A stretch of 49,953 nt of DNA from Streptococcus sp. oral taxon 431 (GCF_023115445.1 NZ_JALDUI010000011.1:1-49953); one strand, 5' to 3'. Shown: positions 9,350-17,441, numbered from the stretch's first letter. Program-made: numbers and translations. The notes: generated by a model from the sequence alone, not told the origin.

Positions 9350-9378
9350 AGTGTAGCATATTTTTCTAGGAGCACCAA
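9350..9378 (-). promoter_or_regulatory. Candidate leaderless promoter of yaaA
   Basis: On the minus strand TTGGTG, 17 bp, then TGC-TACACT (-10 at 9355-9350). The seventh base after the -10 is 9343, the A of the yaaA start codon. Confidence 0.5.
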
Positions 9379-9388
9379 GGATTTGAGC

Positions 9389-9799
9389 CTAAATAATACG
9401 ACCTTCCAAATGATCCAATTCATGCTGACAAATCTGCGCTGGAAAGCCTGTCAGGGTAATGGTCTGCTCTTGCCAATGAATATCTCTGTAACTTACTGTA
9501 ATTTTTTCATATCGAGTTGTTGGTCTCACGCCTGTCAAAGACAAACAACCTTCCTCGGTCTCGTAAGGCCCTTCAAAAGACTTGAGAACGGGATTAAACA
9601 TAACCATAGGAATCATGCCGATATTAAAAATAATGACACGTTTTCGTACCCCAATCATATTGGCTGCTAGTCCAACACAGGTCTCACGATTGGCCTGTAG
9701 GGTATCTTGTAAATCCTTTGCTAGGGGTAAATCCTCCTGACTAGCAGGCTGAGATACCTGCGATAAAAACATCATATCTTTGACAATTTTCTTTTCCAA
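9389..9799 (-). CDS. Peptide deformylase-like protein, probably inactive
   Basis: A 136-residue polypeptide deformylase relative. Motif II (EEGCLS) and motif III (QHELDH, the HEXXH metal site) are intact. Motif I, normally G-phi-G-phi-A-A-x-Q, reads CVGLAANM: the catalytic Gln is Met and the first Gly is Cys. It matches what I recall of the second, non-essential pneumococcal deformylase gene. Catalysis is therefore doubtful although zinc or iron could still bind. I prefer a TTG start at 9799, because GGAGG sits 8 nt upstream; the in-frame ATG at 9814 overlaps that site and has none of its own. It has a separate promoter and is not co-transcribed with an fmt gene here. Confidence 0.85.
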   Translation of the reverse strand: MEKKIVKDMMFLSQVSQPASQEDLPLAKDLQDTLQANRETCVGLAANMIGVRKRVIIFNIGMIPMVMFNPVLKSFEGPYETEEGCLSLTGVRPTTRYEKITVSYRDIHWQEQTITLTGFPAQICQHELDHLEGRII

Positions 9800-9832
9800 G
9801 ATTCTTTCCTCCATACCATATCATTATCTTTG

Positions 9833-9841
9833 ATTATAGCA
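9833..9841 (-). promoter_or_regulatory. Promoter of the deformylase-like gene
   Basis: Minus-strand TGCTATAAT: perfect -10 (9838-9833) with TG extension, 33 nt before the TTG start. The -35 is weak. Confidence 0.6.
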
Positions 9842-9874
9842 CAAAATCTTTGGCAGTTTATCTTTATATAAATA

Positions 9875-9898
9875 AAAAGCCATCCGAAGATGACCTTT
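9875..9898 (-). terminator. Terminator of the P-type ATPase gene
   Basis: Stem AAAGGTCATC / GATGGCTTTT around a TTCG loop on the minus strand, running into a T-rich tail. It lies 10 nt past the ATPase stop codon. Confidence 0.88.
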
Positions 9899-9907
9899 CA
9901 TAAGTGA

Positions 9908-12592
9908 TTAAATCGCGTTTTTATCTTTTCCAAGTGCTCGTTGAACTGCTTTAACAATCTCAACAAGGACCACAATCATAAGTGCTCCTACGGCAACAAC
10001 CATCCATTGAGTCAAGCTCAAGTGTGACACGTGGAAGAGATTATTAAATCCAGGAACCAAAATTGTCACCACAAAGAGGACAAAGGCAACTGGGATAGAC
10101 CAGTTAAAGGTCTTGTTCGTAAAGAGTCCCACTTTAAAGATTGATTGGTAAACCGACTTAACGTTAAAGGCATGGAGCAATTGAATCAAACCGAGAGTTG
10201 CAAAAGCCATGGTAAGGGCATCCGCATGGATTTCTGCATGACTTTGGTGCTCTGGGAAGAGAAGAGCCCAACCATAAACACCTAAAACGAGCATCGTTTG
10301 GAAGATCCCTTGATAAATGATTGCTCCGAATACACCACCGTCAAAGAAGTTAGATTTACGTCCACGAGGTTTGTGGGTCATCACGCCTGGCTCAGCTGGT
10401 TCAACACCAAGAGCGATGGCTGGAAGCGTATCTGTTACCAAGTTAATCCAGAGAAGATGCACTGGTTGCAACACATCCCAACCAAATAGGGTTGCGAAGA
10501 AGATGGTGAAGACTTCAGCCATATTGGCAGACAAGAGGTATTGGATAGATTTTTGGATATTTGAGAAGACCTTACGTCCTTCTTCAACCGCTACGATAAT
10601 GGTTGCAAAGTTGTCATCGGCAAGGACCATATCAGAAGCACCCTTAGAAACCTCTGTACCAGTAATTCCCATACCGATACCGATATCAGCTGTCTTCAGT
10701 GATGGCGCGTCATTAACTCCATCACCAGTCATGGCAACAACCTTACCTTCTTTTTGCCATGCTTTCACGATACGAACCTTATGCTCAGGTGATACACGAG
10801 CGTATACAGAGTATTGTTTGAAGACTTTTTGGAATTCTTCATCAGAAAGTTCATTCAACTCAGCCCCTGTGAAGACATGGTCTTCTGTATCATTTGGATT
10901 GATGATACCAAGACGTTTAGCAATAGCTTCTGCTGTATCTTGGTGGTCACCCGTGATCATGATTGGACGAATACCCGCTTCCTTAGCGACACGAACAGCT
11001 TCTGCTGCTTCAGGACGTTCAGGGTCAATCATACCGACCAAACCAGAGAAGATAAGGTCAGACTCAACGATTTCAGATTCCAAGGTTGGGATTTCGTTGC
11101 TGGTCTTATAAGCCATCATCAAAACACGAAGAGCTTGTTTAGCCAAGTCTTTGTTGGTAGCAAGGATAGCATTTTTATCTTCTTCTGTGATAGGACGAAC
11201 TTCCCCATTAACTTCAATACGAGTCACACGTTTGAGCAATTGGTCAGGAGCACCCTTAACAGCGATAAAGTAAGTACCGTCTGCTTCCTTATGGATCGTA
11301 GACATAAGTTTACGTTCTGAGTTAAATGGTAATTCTGCCACACGTGGCTCATCCTTCAAAACTTCACGAACGTCAAAGTTGTGGTCCAAACCAAACTGTA
11401 CCAAGGCAGTCTCCGTTGGATCTCCAATCAATTTACCAGATGGATCCACCTTTGTATCATTGGCAAAGTTCATGATACGAAGGGTATTGTTGCTAGGAGC
11501 AATCTCAGCTGCAGAGCTTTGCAATTGACCGTTGGTGTAAACCTTCTCAACCGTCATTTGGTTCATAGTCAAAGTACCTGTTTTATCAGATGCTATGATT
11601 TCTGTTGAACCAAGCGTTTCAACCGCTGGCAATTTACGAACAATCGAATTACGTTTGGCAAGGGTTGTTGTTCCCAAAGAGAGAACGATGGTTACAATGG
11701 CAGGGAGACCTTCTGGAATCGCTGCAACCGCAAGAGCAACTGCAACCATCAAGCCTTCCAACGGATGCTCACCACGAACGAATACACCAACCAAGAAAGT
11801 GATAATCGCAATCACAACGATTAAGTAAGTCAAGGCTTTAGATAATTGTTCCAAGCTTTGCTTCAATGGTGTTTCTGTCTCATCGGCATTAGCCAACATA
11901 TCTGCAATCTTACCAACTTCTGTATACATACCAGTATTGGTTACGACACCAATACCACGACCGTAAGTTACGTTTGAGTTTTGGTAACTCATATTAACGC
12001 GGTCCCCAATACCAGCATCTGCTTCTACCACTTGAGTAATATCTTTTTCAACTGGTACAGATTCACCAGTAAGAGCAGCTTCTTCGATTTTAAGAGACGC
12101 CGCTTCAAGCAAACGCATATCGGCAGGCACCACATCTCCAGCTTCTAGCAAGACGATGTCCCCAGGCACCAATTCTTTTGAGTCAATCTCAATGACATGA
12201 CCATCACGACGAACACGAGCCATCGGGCTAGACATATTTTTCAACGCTTCAATGGCTGCTTCAGCTTGCCCTTCTTGGTAAACACCAAAGGCTGCATTCA
12301 AGACAACTACGGCCAAGATGATAATGGCATCTGTTAAACCGTCCATGCCTTCTGTAATCACAGAAAGTGCGGCCGCCGCCAACAAGATGATGATCATCAA
12401 ATCCTTAAATTGATCAAGGAATTTAGCTAGTAGGCTACGTTTTTCGCCCTCTTCTAACTCATTTCGACCATAAGTTGCTAAGCGTTCTTGAGCTTGAGCA
12501 GTTGACAAACCTTCGACAGATGAATCCAGATTCTTTAGTACTTCCTCAGAAGATTGCGTATAAAACAAGTCTTTATTTTGTTCTTTTGACAA
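9908..12592 (-). CDS. caxP: P-type cation ATPase (Mn2+/Ca2+ export)
   Basis: An 894-residue P2-type ATPase of the SERCA/PMR1 kind, in the cytoplasmic membrane. In order: N-terminal cation-ATPase domain; membrane segments about 55-100; actuator loop TGES (about residue 176); the PEGLP membrane metal motif (about 295); phosphorylation site SDKTGTLT (about 336); TGDGVNDAPSLK hinge (about 635); and a six-helix C-terminal part. The pneumococcal orthologue, called CaxP or MgtA, exports Ca2+ and/or Mn2+. The yybP-ykoY Mn2+ riboswitch in the leader supports a Mn-detoxifying role. The start is TTG at 12592 with GGAGGAG 6 nt upstream; the next in-frame Met is too far into the domain. Gene mntE lies divergently next door. 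Confidence 0.95.
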   Translation of the reverse strand: MSKEQNKDLFYTQSSEEVLKNLDSSVEGLSTAQAQERLATYGRNELEEGEKRSLLAKFLDQFKDLMIIILLAAAALSVITEGMDGLTDAIIILAVVVLNAAFGVYQEGQAEAAIEALKNMSSPMARVRRDGHVIEIDSKELVPGDIVLLEAGDVVPADMRLLEAASLKIEEAALTGESVPVEKDITQVVEADAGIGDRVNMSYQNSNVTYGRGIGVVTNTGMYTEVGKIADMLANADETETPLKQSLEQLSKALTYLIVVIAIITFLVGVFVRGEHPLEGLMVAVALAVAAIPEGLPAIVTIVLSLGTTTLAKRNSIVRKLPAVETLGSTEIIASDKTGTLTMNQMTVEKVYTNGQLQSSAAEIAPSNNTLRIMNFANDTKVDPSGKLIGDPTETALVQFGLDHNFDVREVLKDEPRVAELPFNSERKLMSTIHKEADGTYFIAVKGAPDQLLKRVTRIEVNGEVRPITEEDKNAILATNKDLAKQALRVLMMAYKTSNEIPTLESEIVESDLIFSGLVGMIDPERPEAAEAVRVAKEAGIRPIMITGDHQDTAEAIAKRLGIINPNDTEDHVFTGAELNELSDEEFQKVFKQYSVYARVSPEHKVRIVKAWQKEGKVVAMTGDGVNDAPSLKTADIGIGMGITGTEVSKGASDMVLADDNFATIIVAVEEGRKVFSNIQKSIQYLLSANMAEVFTIFFATLFGWDVLQPVHLLWINLVTDTLPAIALGVEPAEPGVMTHKPRGRKSNFFDGGVFGAIIYQGIFQTMLVLGVYGWALLFPEHQSHAEIHADALTMAFATLGLIQLLHAFNVKSVYQSIFKVGLFTNKTFNWSIPVAFVLFVVTILVPGFNNLFHVSHLSLTQWMVVAVGALMIVVLVEIVKAVQRALGKDKNAI

Positions 12593-12623
12593 AACAGTCT
12601 CCTCCTTTTTGGCCTCTTTTTAC

Positions 12624-12659
12624 AAAAAAAGAGACCTGTTTTTTAAAAAAACAAGTCTC
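12624..12659 (-). terminator. Riboswitch expression-platform terminator
   Basis: Long minus-strand hairpin GAGACTTGTTTTTT / AAAAAACAGGTCTC followed by seven T residues (12630-12624), between the aptamer and the ATPase ribosome site. A second competing hairpin (CTCTTTTTTT / AAAAAGAG) overlaps the T-run and could act in antitermination. Confidence 0.85.
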
Positions 12660-12735
12660 GCTGTTTAATATAGTGCCGGAAATAATTCGTAATGACGACA
12701 CTATCGCGGTTTCCCGCCAGCTACTCCCTTGAGTA
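12660..12735 (-). promoter_or_regulatory. yybP-ykoY manganese riboswitch aptamer
   Basis: The leader shows the family's hallmarks on the minus strand: a CTACTC/GAGTAG opening helix with GGGAGTAGCTGG, the CGTCGTCATTACG conserved loop, and the closing CCGGCACTATA that pairs with the ATAGTGTCG arm. The family senses Mn2+. With the terminator just downstream, Mn2+ binding is expected to favour read-through into the ATPase gene, as I recall reported for the pneumococcal mgtA leader. Confidence 0.92.
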
Positions 12736-12740
12736 GTTCT

Positions 12741-12768
12741 ATTATAACAGATTTTCAAAAGTTTTCAA
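12741..12768 (-). promoter_or_regulatory. Promoter of the riboswitch-ATPase transcript
   Basis: TTGAAA (12768-12763), 16 bp, TATAAT (12746-12741) on the minus strand. Transcription would start near 12734, right at the aptamer's 5' helix. Confidence 0.85.
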
Positions 12769-12796
12769 GTGCTGGAGTGGAGTGAGTCACCTCCAT

Positions 12797-12825
12797 TTGA
12801 ATTTTCCTTACAAAACCAGTATAAT
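12797..12825 (+). promoter_or_regulatory. mntE promoter
   Basis: TTGAAT (12797-12802), exactly 17 bp, TATAAT (12820-12825) on the plus strand, 33 nt before the mntE start codon. It is divergent from the ATPase promoter, with the two -35 boxes about 30 bp apart. Confidence 0.85.
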
Positions 12826-12858
12826 GATAGAATACAAAAATTCTAGGAAGAGAGTTAG

Positions 12859-14049
12859 ATGAATCAATCGGTTTCAAACTTAAAATTGGCTGAGCGTGGT
12901 GCCATCATCAGCATTTTGACCTATCTATTCTTATCTGCAGCTAAGCTAGCAACCGGACACTTGCTCCATTCATCCAGTTTGGTGGCTGATGGTTTTAACA
13001 ACGTTTCAGATATTGTCGGAAACGTGGCCCTTCTAATCGGGATTCGTTTGGCTCGCCAACCGGCAGATAGAGATCATCGCTTCGGCCACTGGAAAATAGA
13101 GGATTTGGCAAGTCTCATCACTTCCATCATCATGTTTTACGTTGGTTTTGATGTTCTACGCGACACCATTCAAAAGATACTCAGCCGAGAGCAAACGGTC
13201 ATTGATCCACTTGGGGCGACTCTGGGAGTCAGCTCCGCCATCATCATGTTTGCAGTTTATCTCTACAATACCCATCTGAGTAAGCAATCTAAGTCCAAAG
13301 CTCTCAAGGCAGCAGCCAAGGATAATTTGACAGATGCCGTAACATCACTTGGAACATCTATTGCTATCCTGGCTAGTAGCTTTAACTATCCAATCGTGGA
13401 TAAGTTGGTCGCCATTATCATTACCTTCTTTATTCTGAAAACTGCTTATGATATCTTTATCGAGTCATCCTTCAGCCTTTCTGATGGTTTTGATGAACAC
13501 TTGCTCGAAGATTACCAAAAAGCTATCCTGGAAATTCCTAAGATTAGCAAGGTCAAATCACAACGCGGTCGTACTTATGGAAGCAATATTTATCTAGACA
13601 TTACTCTGGAAATGAACCCAGATCTGTCTGTTTATGAGAGTCACGAGATCGCTGACAGGGTCGAATCCATGCTGACAGAACGCTTTGGTGTCTTTGATAC
13701 AGACATTCATATCGAACCAGCACCGATTCCTGAAGATGAAATTCTTGATAATGTCTATAAAAAATTGCTCATGAGAGAGCAACTAATTGACCAAGGAAAT
13801 CAATTGGAAGAATTACTGGCTGAAGATTTCATTTATATTCGCCAAGACGGACTAGAACTAGACAAGGAAGCCTATAAGGAGGAAAAAGAATTAACCACTG
13901 CTATCAAAGAGCTTCACTTAACGTCCATTAGTCAGAAGACAAAACTCATCCGCTATCAGATAGGTGATACTATTCATACAAGTATCTGGCGCAGACATGA
14001 AACTTGGCAAAATATATTCCATCAGGAAACGAAAATTGAAAAAGACTAA
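12859..14049 (+). CDS. mntE: Manganese efflux protein, CDF family
   Basis: A 396-residue cation diffusion facilitator that exports Mn2+ in exchange for protons across the membrane. Six membrane helices lie in about residues 1-210. The metal site is VADGFNNVSD (about 43-52), with the second pair in DNLTDAVTS (about 155-163); the Asn-Asp pattern is what distinguishes Mn-type CDFs from HxxxD zinc exporters. A cytoplasmic dimer domain (about 215-295) and a roughly 100-residue C-terminal extension follow. The ATG at 12859 has AGGAAGAGAG upstream. The adjoining Mn-riboswitch ATPase makes this a two-gene manganese-resistance island. Confidence 0.95.
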   Translation: MNQSVSNLKLAERGAIISILTYLFLSAAKLATGHLLHSSSLVADGFNNVSDIVGNVALLIGIRLARQPADRDHRFGHWKIEDLASLITSIIMFYVGFDVLRDTIQKILSREQTVIDPLGATLGVSSAIIMFAVYLYNTHLSKQSKSKALKAAAKDNLTDAVTSLGTSIAILASSFNYPIVDKLVAIIITFFILKTAYDIFIESSFSLSDGFDEHLLEDYQKAILEIPKISKVKSQRGRTYGSNIYLDITLEMNPDLSVYESHEIADRVESMLTERFGVFDTDIHIEPAPIPEDEILDNVYKKLLMREQLIDQGNQLEELLAEDFIYIRQDGLELDKEAYKEEKELTTAIKELHLTSISQKTKLIRYQIGDTIHTSIWRRHETWQNIFHQETKIEKD

Positions 14050-14054
14050 AGAAA

Positions 14055-14085
14055 GAGGCCGGGATAAATCTCGACCTCATTTTTT
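14055..14085 (+). terminator. mntE terminator
   Basis: GAGGCCGGGA (14055-14064) pairs, with two G-U pairs, with TCTCGACCTC (14069-14078), then ATTTTTT. It lies 5 nt past the stop codon; the scrK gene converges from the other side. Confidence 0.85.
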
Positions 14086-14089
14086 ATAC

Positions 14090-14977
14090 TTATTTTGCTA
14101 CGCTCTTAGCAAGAACGAAGTTTCCAAGTGTAGCTGAACCATTACCTGAAACAGCTGGTGTTACGATATAGTCACGCACATCCGGAACTGGTAGGTAACC
14201 ATTGAGCAAGGATGTGAATTTCTCACGTACACGGTCAAGCATGTGTTGTTGGGCCATAACACCACCACCAAAGACGATGACATCTGGACGGAAGGTTACA
14301 GTTGCATTTACAGCTGCTTGAGCGATATAGTAGGCTTGAACATCCCAAACAGAACTGTTGAGTTCGATGTTTTCACCACGAATTCCTGTACGAGCTTCTA
14401 AGCTTGGACCAGCCGCAAAACCTTCTAAACATCCCTTATGGAAAGGACAAACACCGTTGAATTCTTTTTCAATATCCATTGGGTGTTTAGCCACATAGTA
14501 GTGTCCCATCTCAGGGTGACCCACGCCACCGATAAACTCACCACGTTGGATGACACCTGCACCGATACCTGTCCCGATTGTGTAGTAAACCAAGTTCTCG
14601 ATACGGCCACCAGCATTGTTACGGGCAACCACTTCACCGTAGGCAGAGCTGTTTACGTCTGTAGTGAAGTACATTGGCACGTTTAGGGCGCGACGAAGGG
14701 CACCAAGTAAGTCCACATTTGCCCAGTGAGGTTTTGGAGTTGTTGTGATAAAGCCATAAGTTTTTGAGTTTTTGTCAATATCAATGGGACCAAATGAACC
14801 AATTGCAAGACCTGCAAGATTATCAAATTTTGAAAAGAACTCGATGGTTTTATCGATTGTCTCGATAGGAGTTGTTGTTGGAAATTGTGTTTTTTCTACA
14901 ATGTTAAAGTTTTCATCACCGACAGCACAGACAAATTTTGTACCGCCCGCTTCCAAGCTTCCATATAATTTTGTCAT
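14090..14977 (-). CDS. scrK: Fructokinase, ROK family
   Basis: A 295-residue ROK-family sugar kinase that phosphorylates the fructose released by ScrB to fructose-6-phosphate. The ATP-binding start is GSLEAGGTKFVCAVG (about residues 5-19). The zinc-binding ROK motif GHPEMGHYYV is followed by CPFHKGCLEGFAAGPS, which supplies the His and Cys ligands. The ATG at 14977 has AGAGG 7 nt upstream. It is separated from scrA by a BOX element, a terminator and its own promoter, so the sucrose genes form three transcripts rather than one. Confidence 0.95.
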   Translation of the reverse strand: MTKLYGSLEAGGTKFVCAVGDENFNIVEKTQFPTTTPIETIDKTIEFFSKFDNLAGLAIGSFGPIDIDKNSKTYGFITTTPKPHWANVDLLGALRRALNVPMYFTTDVNSSAYGEVVARNNAGGRIENLVYYTIGTGIGAGVIQRGEFIGGVGHPEMGHYYVAKHPMDIEKEFNGVCPFHKGCLEGFAAGPSLEARTGIRGENIELNSSVWDVQAYYIAQAAVNATVTFRPDVIVFGGGVMAQQHMLDRVREKFTSLLNGYLPVPDVRDYIVTPAVSGNGSATLGNFVLAKSVAK

Positions 14978-15004
14978 GATAAACCTCTAGTTTTTATTTT
15001 CTCT

Positions 15005-15013
15005 ATTATAGCA
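15005..15013 (-). promoter_or_regulatory. scrK promoter (extended -10)
   Basis: Minus-strand TGCTATAAT with the -10 at 15010-15005, 27 nt before the scrK start codon. The -35 region is not recognisable. Confidence 0.65.
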
Positions 15014-15076
15014 TATTTCAAGAAGGAAAGTTGCTCTATATTTTAGTTTTTCCTCTGTAAATTTTACGATTCAATC

Positions 15077-15109
15077 AAAAACGAACAAACATGACATTTG
15101 TTCGTTTTT
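15077..15109. terminator. Bidirectional terminator between scrA and scrK
   Basis: AAAAACGAACAAA (15077-15089) and TTTGTTCGTTTTT (15097-15109) pair perfectly over a 7-nt loop; both sides are A/T-tailed. It probably ends scrA transcripts after they cross the BOX element. With the BOX and the scrK promoter it fills the 307-bp gap from 14978 to 15284. Confidence 0.85.
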
Positions 15110-15133
15110 TGATCTATTAAATCGAAAGTAGTG

Positions 15134-15285
15134 TACTCAATGAAAATCAAAGAACAAACTAGGAATCGAGCTGCGGATTGCTCAAAGCACGGCTTTGAGG
15201 TTGTAGATAGAACTGACGAAGTCAGTAACACATACATACGGCAAAGCGAGTATGACGCAGTTTGAATTTGATTTTCGAAGAGTAT
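15134..15285 (-). repeat. BOX element abutting the scrA stop codon
   Basis: The second BOX copy, about 152 bp, in reverse orientation. TACTCAATGAAAATCAAAG is at the left end; the boxB hairpin around CTCAAAGCACGGCTTTGAG follows, then GACGAAGTCAGTAAC. The boxA end carries AAATTTGATTTTCGAAGAGTA. Its boxA terminus touches the scrA stop codon at 15287-15285. It lies in the 3' untranslated part of the scrA mRNA. Confidence 0.92.
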
Positions 15286-17165
15286 TAAGCTTTAACTTCG
15301 ATGATTGCATCACCTTTAGCAACTGATCCAGAAGCAACTGGATTTACTGAAGCAAAGTCTGCAGTGTTTGTCACGATAACCATTGTTGTGTTATCAAGAC
15401 CTACAGCAGCAATCTTAGCTGAGTCAAATGTTCCAAGAACATCTCCAGCTTTAACCTTGTCACCTTGAGCAACTTTTTGGTCAAATCCTTCACCGTTCAT
15501 TGAAACAGTGTCGATACCCACGTGGATCAAGATTTCAGCTCCGTTTGCAGTTTTCAAACCATAAGCATGTCCTGTTGGGAAGACGATTGTCACTTCAGCA
15601 TCAGCTGGGGCGTAAACAACATCTTGACTAGGTTTTACAGCGATACCTTGTCCCATAGCTCCACTTGAGAAGACTGGGTCATTAACATCTGAAAGGGCAA
15701 CTACGTCACCAACGATTGGTGTTTGGATTGTTTCGTCTGTTAGCTTAGATGCAGTTTCTACTACTTCTTCGCTAACTTCAGGCTTTTTTACAGTTGATTC
15801 TCCATCAGTTTCATCTTCATAACCAAACATGTAAGTAAGAGCAAAACCAAGAGCGAATGATACAGCTACCATAAGAAGGTATTGTGGAAGTTGTCCGTTA
15901 CCAATGTAAAGCATTGTACCAGGGATGATTGTGATACCATTACCAGTACCAGCAAGACCAAGGATAGATGCCAATCCACCACCGATTGCACCAGCGATCA
16001 ATGAAAGGAAGAATGGTTTACGGAAACGCAAGTTAACCCCGAAGATAGCAGGCTCAGTAATACCTAGGAAGGCAGAAAGAGCAGCTGGGAAAGCAAGTGT
16101 TTTAAGTTTTGGATTTTTAGTTTTCACACCAACGGCTACTGTTGCAGCACCTTGAGCAGTCATGGCAGCTGTGATGATAGCGTTGAATGGGTTAACATGG
16201 TCAGTAGCAAGCAATTGAACTTCAAGCAAGTTGAAGATGTGGTGAACACCTGATACGACGATAACTTGGTGAACTCCACCAATCAAGAAACCACCAAGAC
16301 CAAATGGCAAGTTAAGGATAGCTTTTGTTCCAAGAAGGATATAGTTTTCAACAACGTGGAAGACTGGTCCGATAACAAACAAACCAAGAATTGACATTAC
16401 GAGGAGTGTTACGAATGGTGTTACCAAGAGATCAAGTACATCTGGAACCACTCTACGAACAGCTTTTTCAAACTTAGCTCCGACAACCCCGATGATGAAG
16501 GCCGGAAGAACTGAACCTTGCAAACCAACAACTGGGATAAATCCGAAGAAGTTCATAGCAGTTACTTCACCGCCAGAAGCAACAGCCCAGGCATTTGGAA
16601 GTGAACCAGAAACGAGCATCATACCAAGAACGATACCAACAGCTGGGTTACCACCAAATACACGGAAGGTTGACCAAACAACCAAACCTGGCAAGATAAT
16701 GAATGCTGTGTCAGTCAAGATTTGAGTGTAAGTTGTAACATCTTCTGGAAGTGTCATTCCAAGAGCATTCAAGAGACCACGAACACCCATGAAGAGACCA
16801 GTTGCTACGATAACTGGAATGATTGGAACAAAGACGTCACCAAAAGTACGGATGGCACGTTGGAACCAATTTCCTTGTTTAGCAGCTTCTGCCTTCATCT
16901 CATCCTTAGATGTCGTTGGCAAACCAAGAGCTACGACTTCATCGTACATCTTGTTAACTGTACCTGTACCAAAGATGATTTGGTATTGACCTGAGTTAAA
17001 GAAAGCACCTTGAACTTTTTCCAAGTTCTCAATAGCATCTTTGTTAATCTTCGCTTCATCTTTCACCATAACACGAAGGCGAGTAGCACAGTGAGCTACA
17101 CTGTTAACATTCTCACGTCCGCCCAAGGCTTCGATGACTTTTTTTGCAATTTCTGTATTGGTCAT
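15285..17165 (-). CDS. scrA: Sucrose PTS enzyme IIBCA
   Basis: A 626-residue phosphotransferase transporter that imports sucrose and delivers it as sucrose-6-phosphate. The EIIB domain is first, with phosphorylated Cys26 in HCATRLRV. The EIIC membrane domain follows (about 105-455, with the LGITEPAIFGVNLR segment), then EIIA at the C-terminus with the phospho-His near residue 548 in LIHVGIDT. I use the ATG at 17165 rather than the in-frame TTG at 17171; GGAG sits 10 nt upstream. The gene is transcribed divergently from scrB and controlled from the shared 364-bp region. Its stop codon abuts a BOX element. Confidence 0.95.
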   Translation of the reverse strand: MTNTEIAKKVIEALGGRENVNSVAHCATRLRVMVKDEAKINKDAIENLEKVQGAFFNSGQYQIIFGTGTVNKMYDEVVALGLPTTSKDEMKAEAAKQGNWFQRAIRTFGDVFVPIIPVIVATGLFMGVRGLLNALGMTLPEDVTTYTQILTDTAFIILPGLVVWSTFRVFGGNPAVGIVLGMMLVSGSLPNAWAVASGGEVTAMNFFGFIPVVGLQGSVLPAFIIGVVGAKFEKAVRRVVPDVLDLLVTPFVTLLVMSILGLFVIGPVFHVVENYILLGTKAILNLPFGLGGFLIGGVHQVIVVSGVHHIFNLLEVQLLATDHVNPFNAIITAAMTAQGAATVAVGVKTKNPKLKTLAFPAALSAFLGITEPAIFGVNLRFRKPFFLSLIAGAIGGGLASILGLAGTGNGITIIPGTMLYIGNGQLPQYLLMVAVSFALGFALTYMFGYEDETDGESTVKKPEVSEEVVETASKLTDETIQTPIVGDVVALSDVNDPVFSSGAMGQGIAVKPSQDVVYAPADAEVTIVFPTGHAYGLKTANGAEILIHVGIDTVSMNGEGFDQKVAQGDKVKAGDVLGTFDSAKIAAVGLDNTTMVIVTNTADFASVNPVASGSVAKGDAIIEVKA

Positions 17166-17202
17166 TTGCAAAAATCTCCTTATAAAAAAATTTGTTCTTG
17201 TT

Positions 17203-17216
17203 TGAAAGCGATTTTA
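17203..17216 (+). promoter_or_regulatory. cre-like site in the scrA leader
   Basis: TGAAAGCGATTTTA matches the CcpA consensus TGWAANCGNTNWCA at 13 of 14 positions. It lies about 20 bp downstream of the scrA -10, where bound CcpA would block elongation. Confidence 0.6.
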
Positions 17217-17233
17217 CTCGCCCCACGAATATT

Positions 17234-17261
17234 ATTCTATCACGTTTAAAAAATATGTCAA
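17234..17261 (-). promoter_or_regulatory. scrA promoter
   Basis: TTGACA (17261-17256), 16 bp, TAGAAT (17239-17234) on the minus strand. The -35 overlaps a LacI-type palindrome, and another CGTTT half-site (17236-17251) covers the spacer. Confidence 0.85.
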
Positions 17262-17271
17262 GCGTTTTGCA
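17256..17271. promoter_or_regulatory. Putative ScrR operator over the scrA -35
   Basis: TGTCAAGCGTTTTGCA, a 16-bp imperfect palindrome centred on CG, the LacI-family signature. It closely resembles the site at 17426-17441. Binding would occlude the scrA -35. Confidence 0.6.
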
Positions 17272-17425
17272 GAAAAAATTTTGCTATTTTTTATTTTTTG
17301 ATTGTTTTTGCTATTTTTTTCATCAACACAGCCATAACACCCTCTAAAATCAAGGTTTTTACTTTAAAGTTTTTCAAAAACTTTCATATTTTCATCATTT
17401 TCCATAAAATTACGTTTCCAAACTC

Positions 17426-17441
17426 TGTCAATCGTTTGACA
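17426..17441. promoter_or_regulatory. Putative ScrR operator upstream of scrB
   Basis: TGTCAATCGTTTGACA: TGTCAA and TTGACA are perfect inverted repeats around a TCGT centre. It lies about 30 bp upstream of the scrB -35. An ACGTTTCC half-site (17412-17419) lies just beside it. Confidence 0.6.

Noticed and set aside
10317..11111. A 264-codon plus-strand frame antisense to the P-type ATPase
   Set aside because: It lies wholly inside a highly conserved gene, its residues are Ser/Thr/Pro-rich in the way antisense frames of codon-biased genes are, and it has no ribosome site or promoter.
17366..17385. AAAGTTTTT-C-AAAAACTTT inverted repeat as a terminator in the scr control region
   Set aside because: It is pure A/T with a one-base loop in a very A/T-rich stretch between divergent promoters, and no gene ends there.
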